Positions 17,656-25,640 of a stretch of 64,000 nt of DNA are shown piece after piece. The notes below the pieces were generated by a model that saw nothing but the letters and a program-made list of their open reading frames with translations, was not told the origin of the DNA and ran no database searches. Made by a program: the position numbers and the translations under genes. This DNA is from Profundibacterium mesophilum KAUST100406-0324 (GTDB lineage Bacteria > Pseudomonadota > Alphaproteobacteria > Rhodobacterales > Rhodobacteraceae). The stretch spans positions 30,569 through 94,568 of the forward strand of contig NZ_APKE01000025.1 of NCBI RefSeq assembly GCF_009835145.1, read 5' to 3'. How positions within the stretch are numbered: the first letter of the stretch is position 1; each line of letters begins with the position of its first letter.

Positions 17656-18645
17656 TCATCCCCGCCCGTGCGGCTCCTCCCAGTCGAGGACCGGGTTGAT
17701 CGGGATGATCCTGTGCGGGTTAATCGTCTCGTGGCTGTAATGGTAATGCTCGACGATATGGTCGAAATGCACCGTGTCCGCGATCCGTCCCCCATCAGGG
17801 GTGCGCCACTGGTAGAGCTCGCGCGTATAGGCCCACAGGTTGGGGTAGTCGATGATCCGCCGCCGGTTGCACTTGAAATGCAGGTGATAGACGAGATCGA
17901 AGCGCACCAGGGTCGAGAAAAGGCGCCAGTCGGCCTCGGTGACGCGCGCGCCGGCAAGGTAGCGCCGCTCCGCCAGCAGACCCTCCAGCCAGTCGAGACT
18001 GTCGAAAAGCGCGTGGACCGCGTCGTCATAGGCCTTTTGGGTGGTGGCGAAGCCGGCCTTGTAGACGCCGTTGTTGACGGTGTCGTAGACCCGCGCGTTG
18101 ATCGGCTCGATCTCCTCGCGCTGCTCCTCGGGCCAGTAGTCGTCGGTGTTGCCCGTCAGCCCGTCGAAGGCGGTGTTGAGCATCCTGATGATCTCGGAGG
18201 ATTCGTTGGAGACGATCGTTTCGGTCTGCCGGTCCCACAGGATCGGCACCGTGACGCGGCCGGTCATGTCCGGCATCGCCTTGAGATAGACATCACGCGC
18301 GAAGGGCAGGCCGTACAGCCGGTCCCCGGTCGCGCCGGGAAAATCATCCTCGAAGGTCCAGCCATCGGACAGCATGTGCGGATGGACGGCAGAGACGCCG
18401 ATCAGCGGTTCGAGCGACTTGAGCTTGCGCAGGAACAGCGCCCGGTTCGCCCAGGGACACGCGTAGCTGACATAAAGGTGATACCGGTCCGCCTCGGCCT
18501 TGTAGCCTGCCTGGCCACTTGGTCCGGCGGCGCCGTCCGGAGTGATCCAGTTACGAAAGCTCGCCTCCGAGCGCACGAAGCTGCCGCCGGTCTTGGCCGT
18601 GTCGTACCAGCTGTCGCTCCAGATGCCGTCGATCAGTTTGCCCAT
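17656..18645 (-). CDS. Glutathionyl-hydroquinone reductase-like glutathione S-transferase
   Basis: 329 residues, matching the Xi-class/omega-like GST family (YqjG, ECM4, PcpF), which reduce glutathionyl-hydroquinones via a catalytic cysteine. The signature YACPWANRALFLRKLK places that Cys at residue 63. An N-terminal ~45-residue lead (GSFVRSEASFRNWI) is typical of the family, as are NESSEIIRMLN and YPNLWAYTRELYQ. The enzyme should be cytoplasmic. The start at 18645 (MGKLIDGIW) gives the standard length. It lies divergent from the cbiX operon with no evident functional tie. Confidence 0.92.
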   Translation of the reverse strand: MGKLIDGIWSDSWYDTAKTGGSFVRSEASFRNWITPDGAAGPSGQAGYKAEADRYHLYVSYACPWANRALFLRKLKSLEPLIGVSAVHPHMLSDGWTFEDDFPGATGDRLYGLPFARDVYLKAMPDMTGRVTVPILWDRQTETIVSNESSEIIRMLNTAFDGLTGNTDDYWPEEQREEIEPINARVYDTVNNGVYKAGFATTQKAYDDAVHALFDSLDWLEGLLAERRYLAGARVTEADWRLFSTLVRFDLVYHLHFKCNRRRIIDYPNLWAYTRELYQWRTPDGGRIADTVHFDHIVEHYHYSHETINPHRIIPINPVLDWEEPHGRG

Positions 18646-18951
18646 GTCCGTCTCCCTGGATTTCCCTGCCCGCTTGCACGTAGCGCGCGGCGCGCAAGGG
18701 GCCAAGCGGCGCGCGCGCGCGCCTTGCCTGCATCCGCGCACATGTCGGTTTCGCCGCCTCCGGAGACGCTTAACGGTTTGCGCCCGTGCCTGTGCGCGCC
18801 TATACCCGGCGCGACGACGCCCCCTCGCGGGGCCGGAAAGGTGGCCGCGCTGCACCCGACCCAGCTAGGGGGGCGCAGCATGGCATCGTCTGGCACCGCG
18901 CCGCGGTGCCGCCTCCTTTGCGGCGCCCGCCCTGCCGGATGGAGGATGCAC
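18646..18951. other. Divergent intergenic region upstream of the cbiX operon
   Basis: About 306 bp with no convincing gene. It contains a perfect 16-bp alternating palindrome GGCGCGCGCGCGCGCC at 18708-18723 and a GC-rich stretch around 18815-18935. I looked for the B12-box (GCCAGGAGACC-like) and the GACTG core and found neither, so unlike cbtBA this operon has no riboswitch I can recognise. Promoters for both the GST gene and the cbiX operon must lie here. Confidence 0.45.
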
Positions 18952-19200
18952 ATGCGCCTTTCGATACTTCTCGCCGCTCTCGCCCTGCCGACGCCGCTCC
19001 TGGGCCATTCGGGTCATCTGGCCGACCTCGCCGGGCATGATCACTGGGTTGCCGGCGCCGCGGCCGGCATCGCCATCGGGCTCTCGGCCTGGGCGCATCT
19101 GAAGGGGCGGCGCTCTCGCTCGGAAAACAAGGACACCGCGCAGGAGCCGTCGGCGGGCGGCGACGAGGCACCGGCGGGCGGCGACGAGGCACCGGCATGA
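18952..19200 (+). CDS. Small DUF6732-like exported/membrane protein heading the cob operon
   Basis: 82 residues: a signal peptide or first helix (MRLSILLAALALPTPLLG), a His-rich segment HSGHLADLAGHDHW, a second hydrophobic helix (VAGAAAGIAIGLSAWAHL), then a charged tail ending in two copies of AGGDEAP. It resembles the small DUF6732 family seen next to cbiX in roseobacters; this is recognition by pattern, not a search. The His residues suggest metal binding at the membrane, possibly cobalt. GGAGG at 18941-18945 supports the start at 18952. The stop overlaps the cbiX ATG (ATGA). Confidence 0.65.
   Translation: MRLSILLAALALPTPLLGHSGHLADLAGHDHWVAGAAAGIAIGLSAWAHLKGRRSRSENKDTAQEPSAGGDEAPAGGDEAPA
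19153..19194 (+). repeat. Exact 21-bp tandem duplication at the end of the DUF6732-like gene
   Basis: Two identical 21-bp units, 19153-19173 and 19174-19194, each encoding AGGDEAP. They end six bases before the gene stop and directly precede the cbiX ATG at 19197, so the repeat also forms the cbiX ribosome-binding region (GACGAGGCACC). Exact identity implies recent origin or slippage. Confidence 0.85.
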
Positions 19201-20318
19201 GCGGCGCGCAGGGGCAAGCCCGGGGAAAGACGGGCGTGATGATCTGCGGTCACGGCTCGCGCAGCCAGGCTGCGGTCGACGAGTTCGCGGTCCTTGCCAA
19301 GCGTCTTCCCGGGCATCTGCCGCCGGACTGGCTGTGTGATTACGGCTATCTGGAATTCGCCAACCCGGTGATCCGCGACGGGCTCGACAGGTTGCGCGAT
19401 GCCGGTTGCGACCGGATCCTCGCGGTGCCCGGAATGCTCTTCGCCGCAATGCATTCCAAGAATGACATCCCGACCGTTCTCAACACCTACGCCGCCGCCA
19501 ATGGGATCGAGATCAGCTACGGGCGTGAGCTCGGCGTCGACCCGAAGATGATCGCCGCCGCCGCCGACCGGGTGCGCGATGCCGTCGCCGCCGCCGACGC
19601 GCAGGATGGTGCCGTCCCGCTGCACGAGACATGCCTCGTGGTGATCGGGCGCGGCGCCTCCGACCCCGATGCCAACGGAAACGTCGCGAAGGTCGCGCGC
19701 ATGCTTGCCGAAGGGCTCGGCTTCGGATGGGTCGAGACCGGATATTCCGGCGTCACCTTTCCCCTGGTTGAACCCTGCCTCGAGCATGTCGCGAAGCTCG
19801 GCTACCGCCGCGTCGTCGTCTTTCCGTATTTCCTGTTCACAGGCATCCTGATCGACCGGATCTATGGCTTCACCGATCGCGTCGCGGAGGCACATCCCGA
19901 GATCCGCTGGGTCAAGGCGGGCTACCTGAACGATCATCCGAAGGTGATCGAGACCTTCGCCGAACGCATCACCGAACAGGTCGGGGAGATCCCGCCGCCC
20001 AATTGCGCCATGTGCAAGTATCGCACCCAGGTTCTCGGCTTCGAGGCGGAGATGGGCGCGGTGCAGGAAAGCCACCATCACCATGTCGAGGGGCAGGGCG
20101 CCGCGGCACCGGGCTCCAACGTGGCCGATTGCACCCTTTGCGAGGATTTCTGCACCGGTGAGTGCCGGCTCCAGATGCAGGAAGCCGGTCATCACCACCA
20201 TCACCACGGGCATGACCATCACCACGATCATGCTCATGACCACGACCATCACCATGCCCCCTATCCCCATGCCGACCACCCGCATGGCCCGCTGAGCGCG
20301 CGCAAGGTCCGAAAGTGA
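19197..20318 (+). CDS. cbiX: CbiX, sirohydrochlorin cobaltochelatase (long form, His-rich tail)
   Basis: 373 residues with two chelatase half-domains. The first starts GVMICGHGSRSQAAVDEF and the second CLVVIGRGASDPDANGN, with YSGVTFPLVEPCLEHVAKLG. CbiX inserts Co2+ early, into sirohydrochlorin. After the chelatase comes a cysteine-rich zone, NCAMCKYR and CTLCEDFCTGEC, consistent with the Fe-S cluster of long CbiX proteins. A tail with more than 20 histidines follows, probably for metal storage. It overlaps the upstream small gene by 4 bp. Its coexistence with CobN means both early- and late-insertion chelatases are encoded. Confidence 0.93.
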   Translation: MSGAQGQARGKTGVMICGHGSRSQAAVDEFAVLAKRLPGHLPPDWLCDYGYLEFANPVIRDGLDRLRDAGCDRILAVPGMLFAAMHSKNDIPTVLNTYAAANGIEISYGRELGVDPKMIAAAADRVRDAVAAADAQDGAVPLHETCLVVIGRGASDPDANGNVAKVARMLAEGLGFGWVETGYSGVTFPLVEPCLEHVAKLGYRRVVVFPYFLFTGILIDRIYGFTDRVAEAHPEIRWVKAGYLNDHPKVIETFAERITEQVGEIPPPNCAMCKYRTQVLGFEAEMGAVQESHHHHVEGQGAAAPGSNVADCTLCEDFCTGECRLQMQEAGHHHHHHGHDHHHDHAHDHDHHHAPYPHADHPHGPLSARKVRK

Positions 20319-20326
20319 ACGCCATG

Positions 20327-20352
20327 GCCTTCAGCTTCGCCAAAATACCTCC
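20327..20352 (-). repeat. Dispersed GGTATTT/CGAAGATGA intergenic motif, copy 4
   Basis: On the minus strand reads GAGGTATTTTGGCGAAGCTG then AAGGCC, between cbiX and cobH. An imperfect GGAGG/CCTCC palindrome (20348-20360) adjoins it. One base differs from the other copies in the GAAGATGAA half. Confidence 0.55.
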
Positions 20353-20391
20353 GCCGGAGGCTCCCTGCATGTGCGGGAGCGCCGGCCTGTC

Positions 20392-21039
20392 ATGATGCGG
20401 CCCTACGAGAAGGACCCGGCGGCGATCTACGCCCGGAGCTTTGCGACCGTCAGGGCCGAGGCGCGGCTGGAGCGGTTCGACGGGGCAACGGAGGCGCTGG
20501 TGGTCAGGCTCATCCATGCCTGCGGCATGGTCGAGATCGCCGACAGGATCGCCCATTCACCCGGCGCGGTGCAGGCGGGCATGGCGGCACTGCGTGCCGG
20601 CGCGCCGATCCTGTGCGATTGCGAGGCGGTGGCCTCCGGCGTGATCGCGCGCAACCTGCCTGCCGGGAACGCGGTGATCTGCACCCTCAACGCGCCCCGT
20701 GTTCCGGACATGGCCGCCCACCTCGGGACGACCCGCTCGGCCGCCGCGACCGAGCTCTGGGCGCCGAACCTCGAAGGCGCGGTCGTGGCCATCGGCAACG
20801 CGCCCACCGCCCTTTTCCACCTGCTCGAGGGCATCGAGAAGGGCTGGCCTGCCCCGGCGGTGATCCTGGGCTTTCCCGTGGGCTTCGTGGGCGCAGCCGA
20901 GAGCAAGGCGGAACTGGCCGCCGATCCGCGCGGCGCGCAATTCGTGACCTTGCGCGGCCGGCGCGGCGGCTCGGCGATGGCGTCGGCGGCGGTGAACGCC
21001 CTGGCCTCCGGTCTTGCGGTCACGGAGCCGGATCGGTGA
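20392..21039 (+). CDS. cobH: CobH, precorrin-8X methylmutase
   Basis: 215-residue CbiC/CobH enzyme that migrates the C11 methyl of precorrin-8x to C12, giving hydrogenobyrinate. Diagnostic sequence: YEKDPAAIYARSFATVRAEA at the N terminus, IHACGMVEIA (catalytic His), LCDCEAVASGV, and GFPVGFVGAAESK. I placed the start at ATG 20392; ATG 20395 or an in-frame GTG at 20371 are possible because no ribosome binding site is clearly best. The gene ends in a GTGA overlap with cobL. It follows cbiX by 73 bp containing a repeat motif. Confidence 0.95.
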   Translation: MMRPYEKDPAAIYARSFATVRAEARLERFDGATEALVVRLIHACGMVEIADRIAHSPGAVQAGMAALRAGAPILCDCEAVASGVIARNLPAGNAVICTLNAPRVPDMAAHLGTTRSAAATELWAPNLEGAVVAIGNAPTALFHLLEGIEKGWPAPAVILGFPVGFVGAAESKAELAADPRGAQFVTLRGRRGGSAMASAAVNALASGLAVTEPDR

Positions 21040-22235
21040 GCGGTCCGTGGCTGCACGTGATCGGCATCGGCGAGGACGGGATGGCGGGGCTGCGCCCGGC
21101 GGCGCGCGCCGTGCTCGAGGCGGCGGATGTGATCGTCGGCGGTGACCGCCATCACCGCCTGTCGGAGGCGGTCACCGCCGAGCGGGTCGCCTGGCCCTCG
21201 CCCTTCGACGCGCTGATCGAACGGCTCGGGTCCTTGCGCGGCCGCCGCGTGGCGGTGCTCGCGACCGGCGATCCGCTCTGGTATTCGGTCGGCGCGCGGA
21301 TCGCCCGCGCGCTTCCCGCCGGCGAGATCGTTTTCCATCCGCAGATCTCGGCCTTCCAGCTCGCGGCCGCCCGCATGGGATGGAGCCTGCCGGATGTGGA
21401 GACCCTGACCGTTCATGGCAGGCCCGAGGCGCAGGTGATCCCCTTCATTCAACCCGGTGCGCGGTTGCTGATCCTGACCACGGGGGCGGCGACGCCCGGC
21501 GTGATCGCCGGTTTCCTGCGGGCGGCCGGCATGGAAGAGAGCCGCCTGACCGTGCTCTCGGCGATGGACGGGCCGAACGAGGCCCGCATCGAGGGGCGCG
21601 CGGCCGACTGGGACGCGCAGGTTCCGCCCTTCAACACCCTTGCCGTCGAATGCGTCGCGGCGCCCGGCACCCGCTGGCATGCCCGGATCCCCGGCCTTCC
21701 GGACGACGCGTTCGAGCATGACGGCACGATGACCAAGCGCGAGATGCGTGCCCTGACGCTGGCCCGGCTCAAGCCGATGCGCGGCGCGCTGCTGTGGGAC
21801 CTGGGCTGCGGCTGCGGGTCGGTCTCGATCGAGTGGATGCGCGCGGCACGCGAGGCGCGCGCCATCGGGATAGAGCCGCGCGAGGACCGCCGGATGATGG
21901 CAGCACGCAACGCCGAGGCCCTCGGCACGCCCCGGTTGGAACTGCGTGGGGGCAGCGCGCCGGAGGCCTGCGCGGGTCTTGCGCCGCCCGATGCCGTCTT
22001 CATCGGCGGTGGCCTGTCCTCGGGCGTGGTGGACATGGCGCTCGGGGCCCTGCGCCCCTCCGGGCGGCTGGTGGCCAATGCCGTGACCCTGGAAAGCCAG
22101 TCCCTGATGAGCGAGCTGCATGCACGCCACGGGGGCGACCTGGTGCAGTTGCAGATCGCGCGCGCCGAGCCGGTCGGCCCCTATCGCGGCTGGCGCGCGG
22201 CGATGCCGGTGATGCAATGGAGCTTCGAGACCTGA
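21036..22235 (+). CDS. cobL: CobL, precorrin-6Y C5,15-methyltransferase (decarboxylating)
   Basis: 399-residue fusion of a CbiE-type SAM methyltransferase (about 1-200: WLHVIGIGEDGMAGL, ATGDPLWYSVGARI, HPQISAFQLAAARMGW) and a CbiT-type Rossmann methyltransferase (about 225-399: LLWDLGCGCGSVSIEWMR, FIGGGLSSGVVD). Together they methylate C5 and C15 and decarboxylate the ring-C acetate of precorrin-6Y. It starts with GTG at 21036, whose last bases are the cobH stop (GTGA), and ends in a TGATG junction with cobI, showing tight coupling. Confidence 0.95.
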   Translation: MSGPWLHVIGIGEDGMAGLRPAARAVLEAADVIVGGDRHHRLSEAVTAERVAWPSPFDALIERLGSLRGRRVAVLATGDPLWYSVGARIARALPAGEIVFHPQISAFQLAAARMGWSLPDVETLTVHGRPEAQVIPFIQPGARLLILTTGAATPGVIAGFLRAAGMEESRLTVLSAMDGPNEARIEGRAADWDAQVPPFNTLAVECVAAPGTRWHARIPGLPDDAFEHDGTMTKREMRALTLARLKPMRGALLWDLGCGCGSVSIEWMRAAREARAIGIEPREDRRMMAARNAEALGTPRLELRGGSAPEACAGLAPPDAVFIGGGLSSGVVDMALGALRPSGRLVANAVTLESQSLMSELHARHGGDLVQLQIARAEPVGPYRGWRAAMPVMQWSFET

Positions 22236-22936
22236 TGGCGGGCACGCTCTACGGGATCGGGCTCGGCCCCGGCGATCCCGAGCTCATCACGCTGAAAGCG
22301 GCGCGGCTGATCGCGTCCTGTCCGGTCATCGCCTACCCGGCCCTTGCCGGCCGTGAAAGCCTTGCCCGGTCAATCGCGGCCGGGCTGATCGCGCCGGGCG
22401 CGCGGGAGATCGCGATGGAAGTGCCGATGACGCCCGAGCGCGCCCCTGCGCAGGCCGCCTACGACGCCGGCGCGCACCGGATCGCCGCCGCCCTCGATGC
22501 GGGGGACGACGTGGCCTGCCTGTGCGAGGGGGATCCGTTCTTCTACGGCTCCTTCATGTATCTGCATGCCCGCCTCGCGCCGCGCTTCACCTGCGAGATC
22601 GTGCCGGGCGTCACCTCCCTCAATGCCTGCGCCGCCCTTGCGCGTTTGCCGCTCGCCGCGCGCAACGAGCGCATAACCATCCTGCCGGGACCGCTTCCGC
22701 GCGCCGAGCTCGAGAGCCGGATCGAGGGCGCCGAGACGGTCGCGATCATGAAGGTCGGCCGCCATCTCGCCAAGATCAGGGATGTGGTCGATGGGCTCGG
22801 CCTGCTGGAGCGGGCCGTCTATGTCGAGCGTGCCAGCCTGCCGCAGGAACGGGTGATGCCGCTGCGCGATGCGCCCGATCCGGCGCCTTATTTCTCGATG
22901 ATCCTGCTTGCGAAAGGAGCCGATCCTTGGCTGTGA
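22235..22936 (+). CDS. cobI: CobI, precorrin-2 C20-methyltransferase
   Basis: 233-residue SAM-dependent tetrapyrrole methyltransferase. The GIGLGPGDPELITLKAARLI N-terminal loop, CEGDPFFYGSFMYLH, EIVPGVTSLNACAA and AIMKVGRHLAKIRD are family marks of CobI/CbiL. The start ATG at 22235 shares a base with the cobL stop (TGATG); an alternative ATG at 22217 is in frame but less canonical. It overlaps the next gene. Whether it prefers precorrin-2 or cobalt-precorrin-2 cannot be read from the sequence, and this matters because cbiX is upstream. Confidence 0.93.
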   Translation: MAGTLYGIGLGPGDPELITLKAARLIASCPVIAYPALAGRESLARSIAAGLIAPGAREIAMEVPMTPERAPAQAAYDAGAHRIAAALDAGDDVACLCEGDPFFYGSFMYLHARLAPRFTCEIVPGVTSLNACAALARLPLAARNERITILPGPLPRAELESRIEGAETVAIMKVGRHLAKIRDVVDGLGLLERAVYVERASLPQERVMPLRDAPDPAPYFSMILLAKGADPWL

Positions 22937-24759
22937 AACCTGTTGTGATGATGCTCTCGCAATCCGGCGAGAAGGTCGCGCGCGCCGCGGCGGAGATGCT
23001 CGGCGCCGAGCTTCACGGCCGGGAGGGACGCACGGGCACGGCCGATGCGCATTTCCCGGATGCCCTCGCCCATGCGCGCGATCTCTTCGCTGCGGGGGTG
23101 CCGATCGTCGGGGTCTGTGCCAGTGGCATCCTGATCCGCGCGGTGGCGCCGCTCCTGGGCGACAAGCGCAGCGAGCCGCCGGTCGTCTCGGTCAGCGATG
23201 ACGGCGCGGTGATCGTGCCGCTGCTCGGCGGTCATCGCGGCGCGAACCGGATCGCGCGCCGCCTCGCCGAGGGGCTGGGCGGTGTGCCGGCGGTCACGAC
23301 GGCGGGCGACATCGCGCTGGGCACCGCGCTCGATGCGCCGCCGCCGGGCTGGTCGCTCGACGATCCCGGAACGCCCGCCGGCGCGCGGCCGGTGATGGCG
23401 GCGCTCCTGGGAGGCGGCGCGCGGATCACCGGCGCTGCGGCCGGAACGGCCACCTGGCTGAAGGATGTCCCGGAGGGTGACGCGGCCGAGCTGTGCTGCA
23501 CCATGGCAGCCAGCCTTCCGCCTGCCACCCTACCGAGGCTGGTCTACCGCCCGCAGCGCGCGGCGCTCGGTGTCGGCTGCTCGCGCAACTGTCCGCCCGA
23601 GGAGCTGATCGGGCTGGTCGACGAGCTTCTGGCCGAGGCGGATATTGCCCCCGGCGCGATCGCCGCCGTGCACACGCTCGATCTGAAAGAGGACGAGCCG
23701 GCGATGCATGCGCTTGCGGCCCATCTCGGAGCGCCTTTGCGTTTCTTCACCGCGGATGCGCTCGAGGCGGAGGCCGGACGCCTCGCGACGCCCTCGCAGG
23801 TGGTGTTCGACGAGGTCGGCTGTCACGGGGTCTGCGAGGGCGCGGCGCTGGCCGGCGCGGGCGGCTCAGGGGAGCTCGTCATGCCCAAGAGACGCAGCGC
23901 CATGGCAACGGCGGCGCTGGCGCTCGCGCCCGAGCCGATCACCGAGCCCGGCGGCCGGCCACGCGGAAGGCTCAGTGTCGTGGGGATCGGTCCGGGGCAG
24001 GCGGCGTGGCGCACGCCCGAGGTCTCGAGGCTGGTGGCGCAGGCCGATATCCTCGTGGGCTACGGGCTCTACATTGATCTCCTGGGCCCGCTTGCCGCCG
24101 GCAAGGAGCGGCACGATTTTCCACTGGGCGGCGAGGAGGCGCGTTGCCGTCACGCGCTCGAGCTGGCGGGGCAGGGGCATTCGGTCGCCCTCGTCTGTTC
24201 CGGGGATGCGGGGATCTACGCGATGGGGGCGCTGGTCTTCGAGCTGCTCGACCGCGCCGAGGCGGAGGGCGGTGTCGGCCCGGCTGCGCGGCGGGCGGAA
24301 ATCGTCTGCTCGCCCGGCGTCTCGGCGCTTCAGGCGGCGGCGGCGCAGGCCGGCGCGCCGCTCGGCCACGATTTCTGCGCCATTTCCCTCAGCGATCTGC
24401 TGACCCCGCGCGAGGATATCGTGCGGCGGCTGGAGGCGGCGGCGCAGGGCGATTTCGTCATCGCCTTTTACAACCCCGTGTCGAAACGGCGCCGCACGCT
24501 CTTGGCGGAGGCGCGCGACATCCTGCTGCGCCACAGGCCGGCGGACACCCCGGTCCTGCTTGCCAGCTCCCTTGGCCGGCCGGAGGAGGCGCTGGTCTAT
24601 CGCCGGCTCGACGCGCTCGATGTGGACGAGGTGGACATGCTGACGGTGGTGCTCGTGGGCTCGTCGCAGACGCGGCTCGCCCAGCTTGGCGAAGGACCCC
24701 GGATGTATACGCCGCGCGGTTATGCCCGCCGGATCGACGGCGATCTGTCGGGGCGCTGA
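22927..24759 (+). CDS. cobJ: CbiG-CobJ fusion: cobalt-precorrin-5A hydrolase plus precorrin-3B C17-methyltransferase
   Basis: 610 residues in one uninterrupted frame. Residues 1 to about 340 are CbiG-like, with VCASGILIRAVAPLL, VVSVSDDGAVIVPLLGGHRGAN, and a C-terminal CobE-like part (LGVGCSRNCPPEELIGLVDE, VDEVGCHGVCEGAAL-type). From about residue 346 it is CobJ/CbiH (LSVVGIGPGQ, CSGDAGIYAMGALVFEL, SPGVSALQAAAAQAGAPLGHDFC, FYNPVSKRR). I chose TTG at 22927 because AAAGGAG at 22913-22919 is seven bases away; GTG at 22933, overlapping the cobI stop, is the alternative. CbiG opens the lactone ring in the cobalt-early route. Confidence 0.9.
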   Translation: MAVKPVVMMLSQSGEKVARAAAEMLGAELHGREGRTGTADAHFPDALAHARDLFAAGVPIVGVCASGILIRAVAPLLGDKRSEPPVVSVSDDGAVIVPLLGGHRGANRIARRLAEGLGGVPAVTTAGDIALGTALDAPPPGWSLDDPGTPAGARPVMAALLGGGARITGAAAGTATWLKDVPEGDAAELCCTMAASLPPATLPRLVYRPQRAALGVGCSRNCPPEELIGLVDELLAEADIAPGAIAAVHTLDLKEDEPAMHALAAHLGAPLRFFTADALEAEAGRLATPSQVVFDEVGCHGVCEGAALAGAGGSGELVMPKRRSAMATAALALAPEPITEPGGRPRGRLSVVGIGPGQAAWRTPEVSRLVAQADILVGYGLYIDLLGPLAAGKERHDFPLGGEEARCRHALELAGQGHSVALVCSGDAGIYAMGALVFELLDRAEAEGGVGPAARRAEIVCSPGVSALQAAAAQAGAPLGHDFCAISLSDLLTPREDIVRRLEAAAQGDFVIAFYNPVSKRRRTLLAEARDILLRHRPADTPVLLASSLGRPEEALVYRRLDALDVDEVDMLTVVLVGSSQTRLAQLGEGPRMYTPRGYARRIDGDLSGR

Positions 24760-24777
24760 GCGCGATCAGATTTCCTT

Positions 24778-24802
24778 TAGGTATTTGGACGAAGATGAAG
24801 GG
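24778..24802 (+). repeat. Dispersed GGTATTT/CGAAGATGA intergenic motif, copy 2
   Basis: Reads TAGGTATTTGGACGAAGATG then AAGGGG, between cobJ and cobM. Its GAAGGGG end may double as the cobM ribosome binding site, ten bases before the ATG at 24812. Confidence 0.6.
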
Positions 24803-24811
24803 GACGGCGCG

Positions 24812-25618
24812 ATGAAGGTCTGGTTCGTTGGAGCGGGTCCGGGGGATCCGGAACTGCTGACGCTGAAGGCGCAAAGGGTGATCGCGCGCTGTCCGGTCTG
24901 TCTCTATGCCGGCTCGCTGGTGCCGGAGGCGGTGGTCGCGCAGGCCCCGCAAGGGGCGCTGGTGCGCGACACGGCTTCGATGACGCTGGAGGAGACCCAT
25001 GCCGAGATCCTTGCCGCGCGGGAGCGGGGGGAGGACGTGGCGCGGGTTCATTCCGGCGATCCATCCCTCTACGGCGCGATCGCCGAACAGATCAGGAAGC
25101 TGCGCGCCGATGGCATCCCCTACGAGATCGTGCCCGGGGTGCCGGCCTATGCCGCGGCGGCCGCGGCGCTGGGTCAGGAGCTGACAATACCGGAGATCGC
25201 GCAATCGATCGTGCTGACGCGGGTCTCGATGAAATCGACGTCCATGCCGCCGCGCGAAACGCTCGAGAACTTTGCCGCGACCGGCGCCACATTGGCAATT
25301 CATCTCGGCGTGCGCGCCTTGCGCGAGATCGAGCGGGTGCTGACGCCGCATTATGGCGCGCAATGCCCGGTCGTCGTGGCCTACAGGGTGGGCTGGCCCG
25401 ATCAGATGCTGCTGCGCGGAACGATCGCCGACATCCGGGAGAAGGTGCGTGCGCAGAAGATCACCCGGACCGCGCTGATCCTCGTGGGGCCGGCGCTCGG
25501 GGAGAATGAGGGTTTTCGCGACTCGGCCCTTTACGACGCGGCCGCGCCGCATGTGCTGCGCCCGAAGGCGCAGCGCCCCGCGCGGGAGCTGCCGGCGAAG
25601 GATGCCGCCGGCAGCTGA
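24812..25618 (+). CDS. cobM: CobM, precorrin-4 C11-methyltransferase
   Basis: 268-residue SAM methyltransferase of the CobM/CbiF family. Landmarks are VWFVGAGPGDPELLTLKAQRVI, YAGSLVPEAVV, HSGDPSLYGAIAEQI, IVPGVPAYAAAAAAL, the TRVSMKS stretch and YRVGWPDQ. It is the last gene of the cbiX operon and converges with the RNA helicase gene, the two stops being 9 bp apart. The start ATG at 24812 was selected for fit to the family; upstream in-frame sequence overlaps cobJ and the repeat motif. Confidence 0.95.
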   Translation: MKVWFVGAGPGDPELLTLKAQRVIARCPVCLYAGSLVPEAVVAQAPQGALVRDTASMTLEETHAEILAARERGEDVARVHSGDPSLYGAIAEQIRKLRADGIPYEIVPGVPAYAAAAAALGQELTIPEIAQSIVLTRVSMKSTSMPPRETLENFAATGATLAIHLGVRALREIERVLTPHYGAQCPVVVAYRVGWPDQMLLRGTIADIREKVRAQKITRTALILVGPALGENEGFRDSALYDAAAPHVLRPKAQRPARELPAKDAAGS

Positions 25619-25640
25619 AAAGCTGGCTCAGGCGGCCCGG
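25606..25640. terminator. Possible bidirectional hairpin between cobM and the helicase gene
   Basis: GCCGCC ... GGCGGC flanks an inner CAGCT-GAAA-AGCTG stem, spanning both convergent stop codons. There is no T tract, so it may only be a stabilising 3' end. Confidence 0.35.

Noticed and set aside
18708..18723. Alternating CG palindrome GGCGCGCGCGCGCGCC as a possible Z-DNA or regulatory element
   Set aside because: Such runs are frequent by chance in very GC-rich DNA; no conserved context was seen.
18770..18940. Possible second cobalamin riboswitch before the cbiX operon
   Set aside because: No B12 box, no GACTG core and no GGGAA segment could be found on the plus strand.
20210..20290. CAT/CAC-rich stretch as a DNA repeat
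   Set aside because: It is the His-rich coding tail of CbiX and not an independent repeat.
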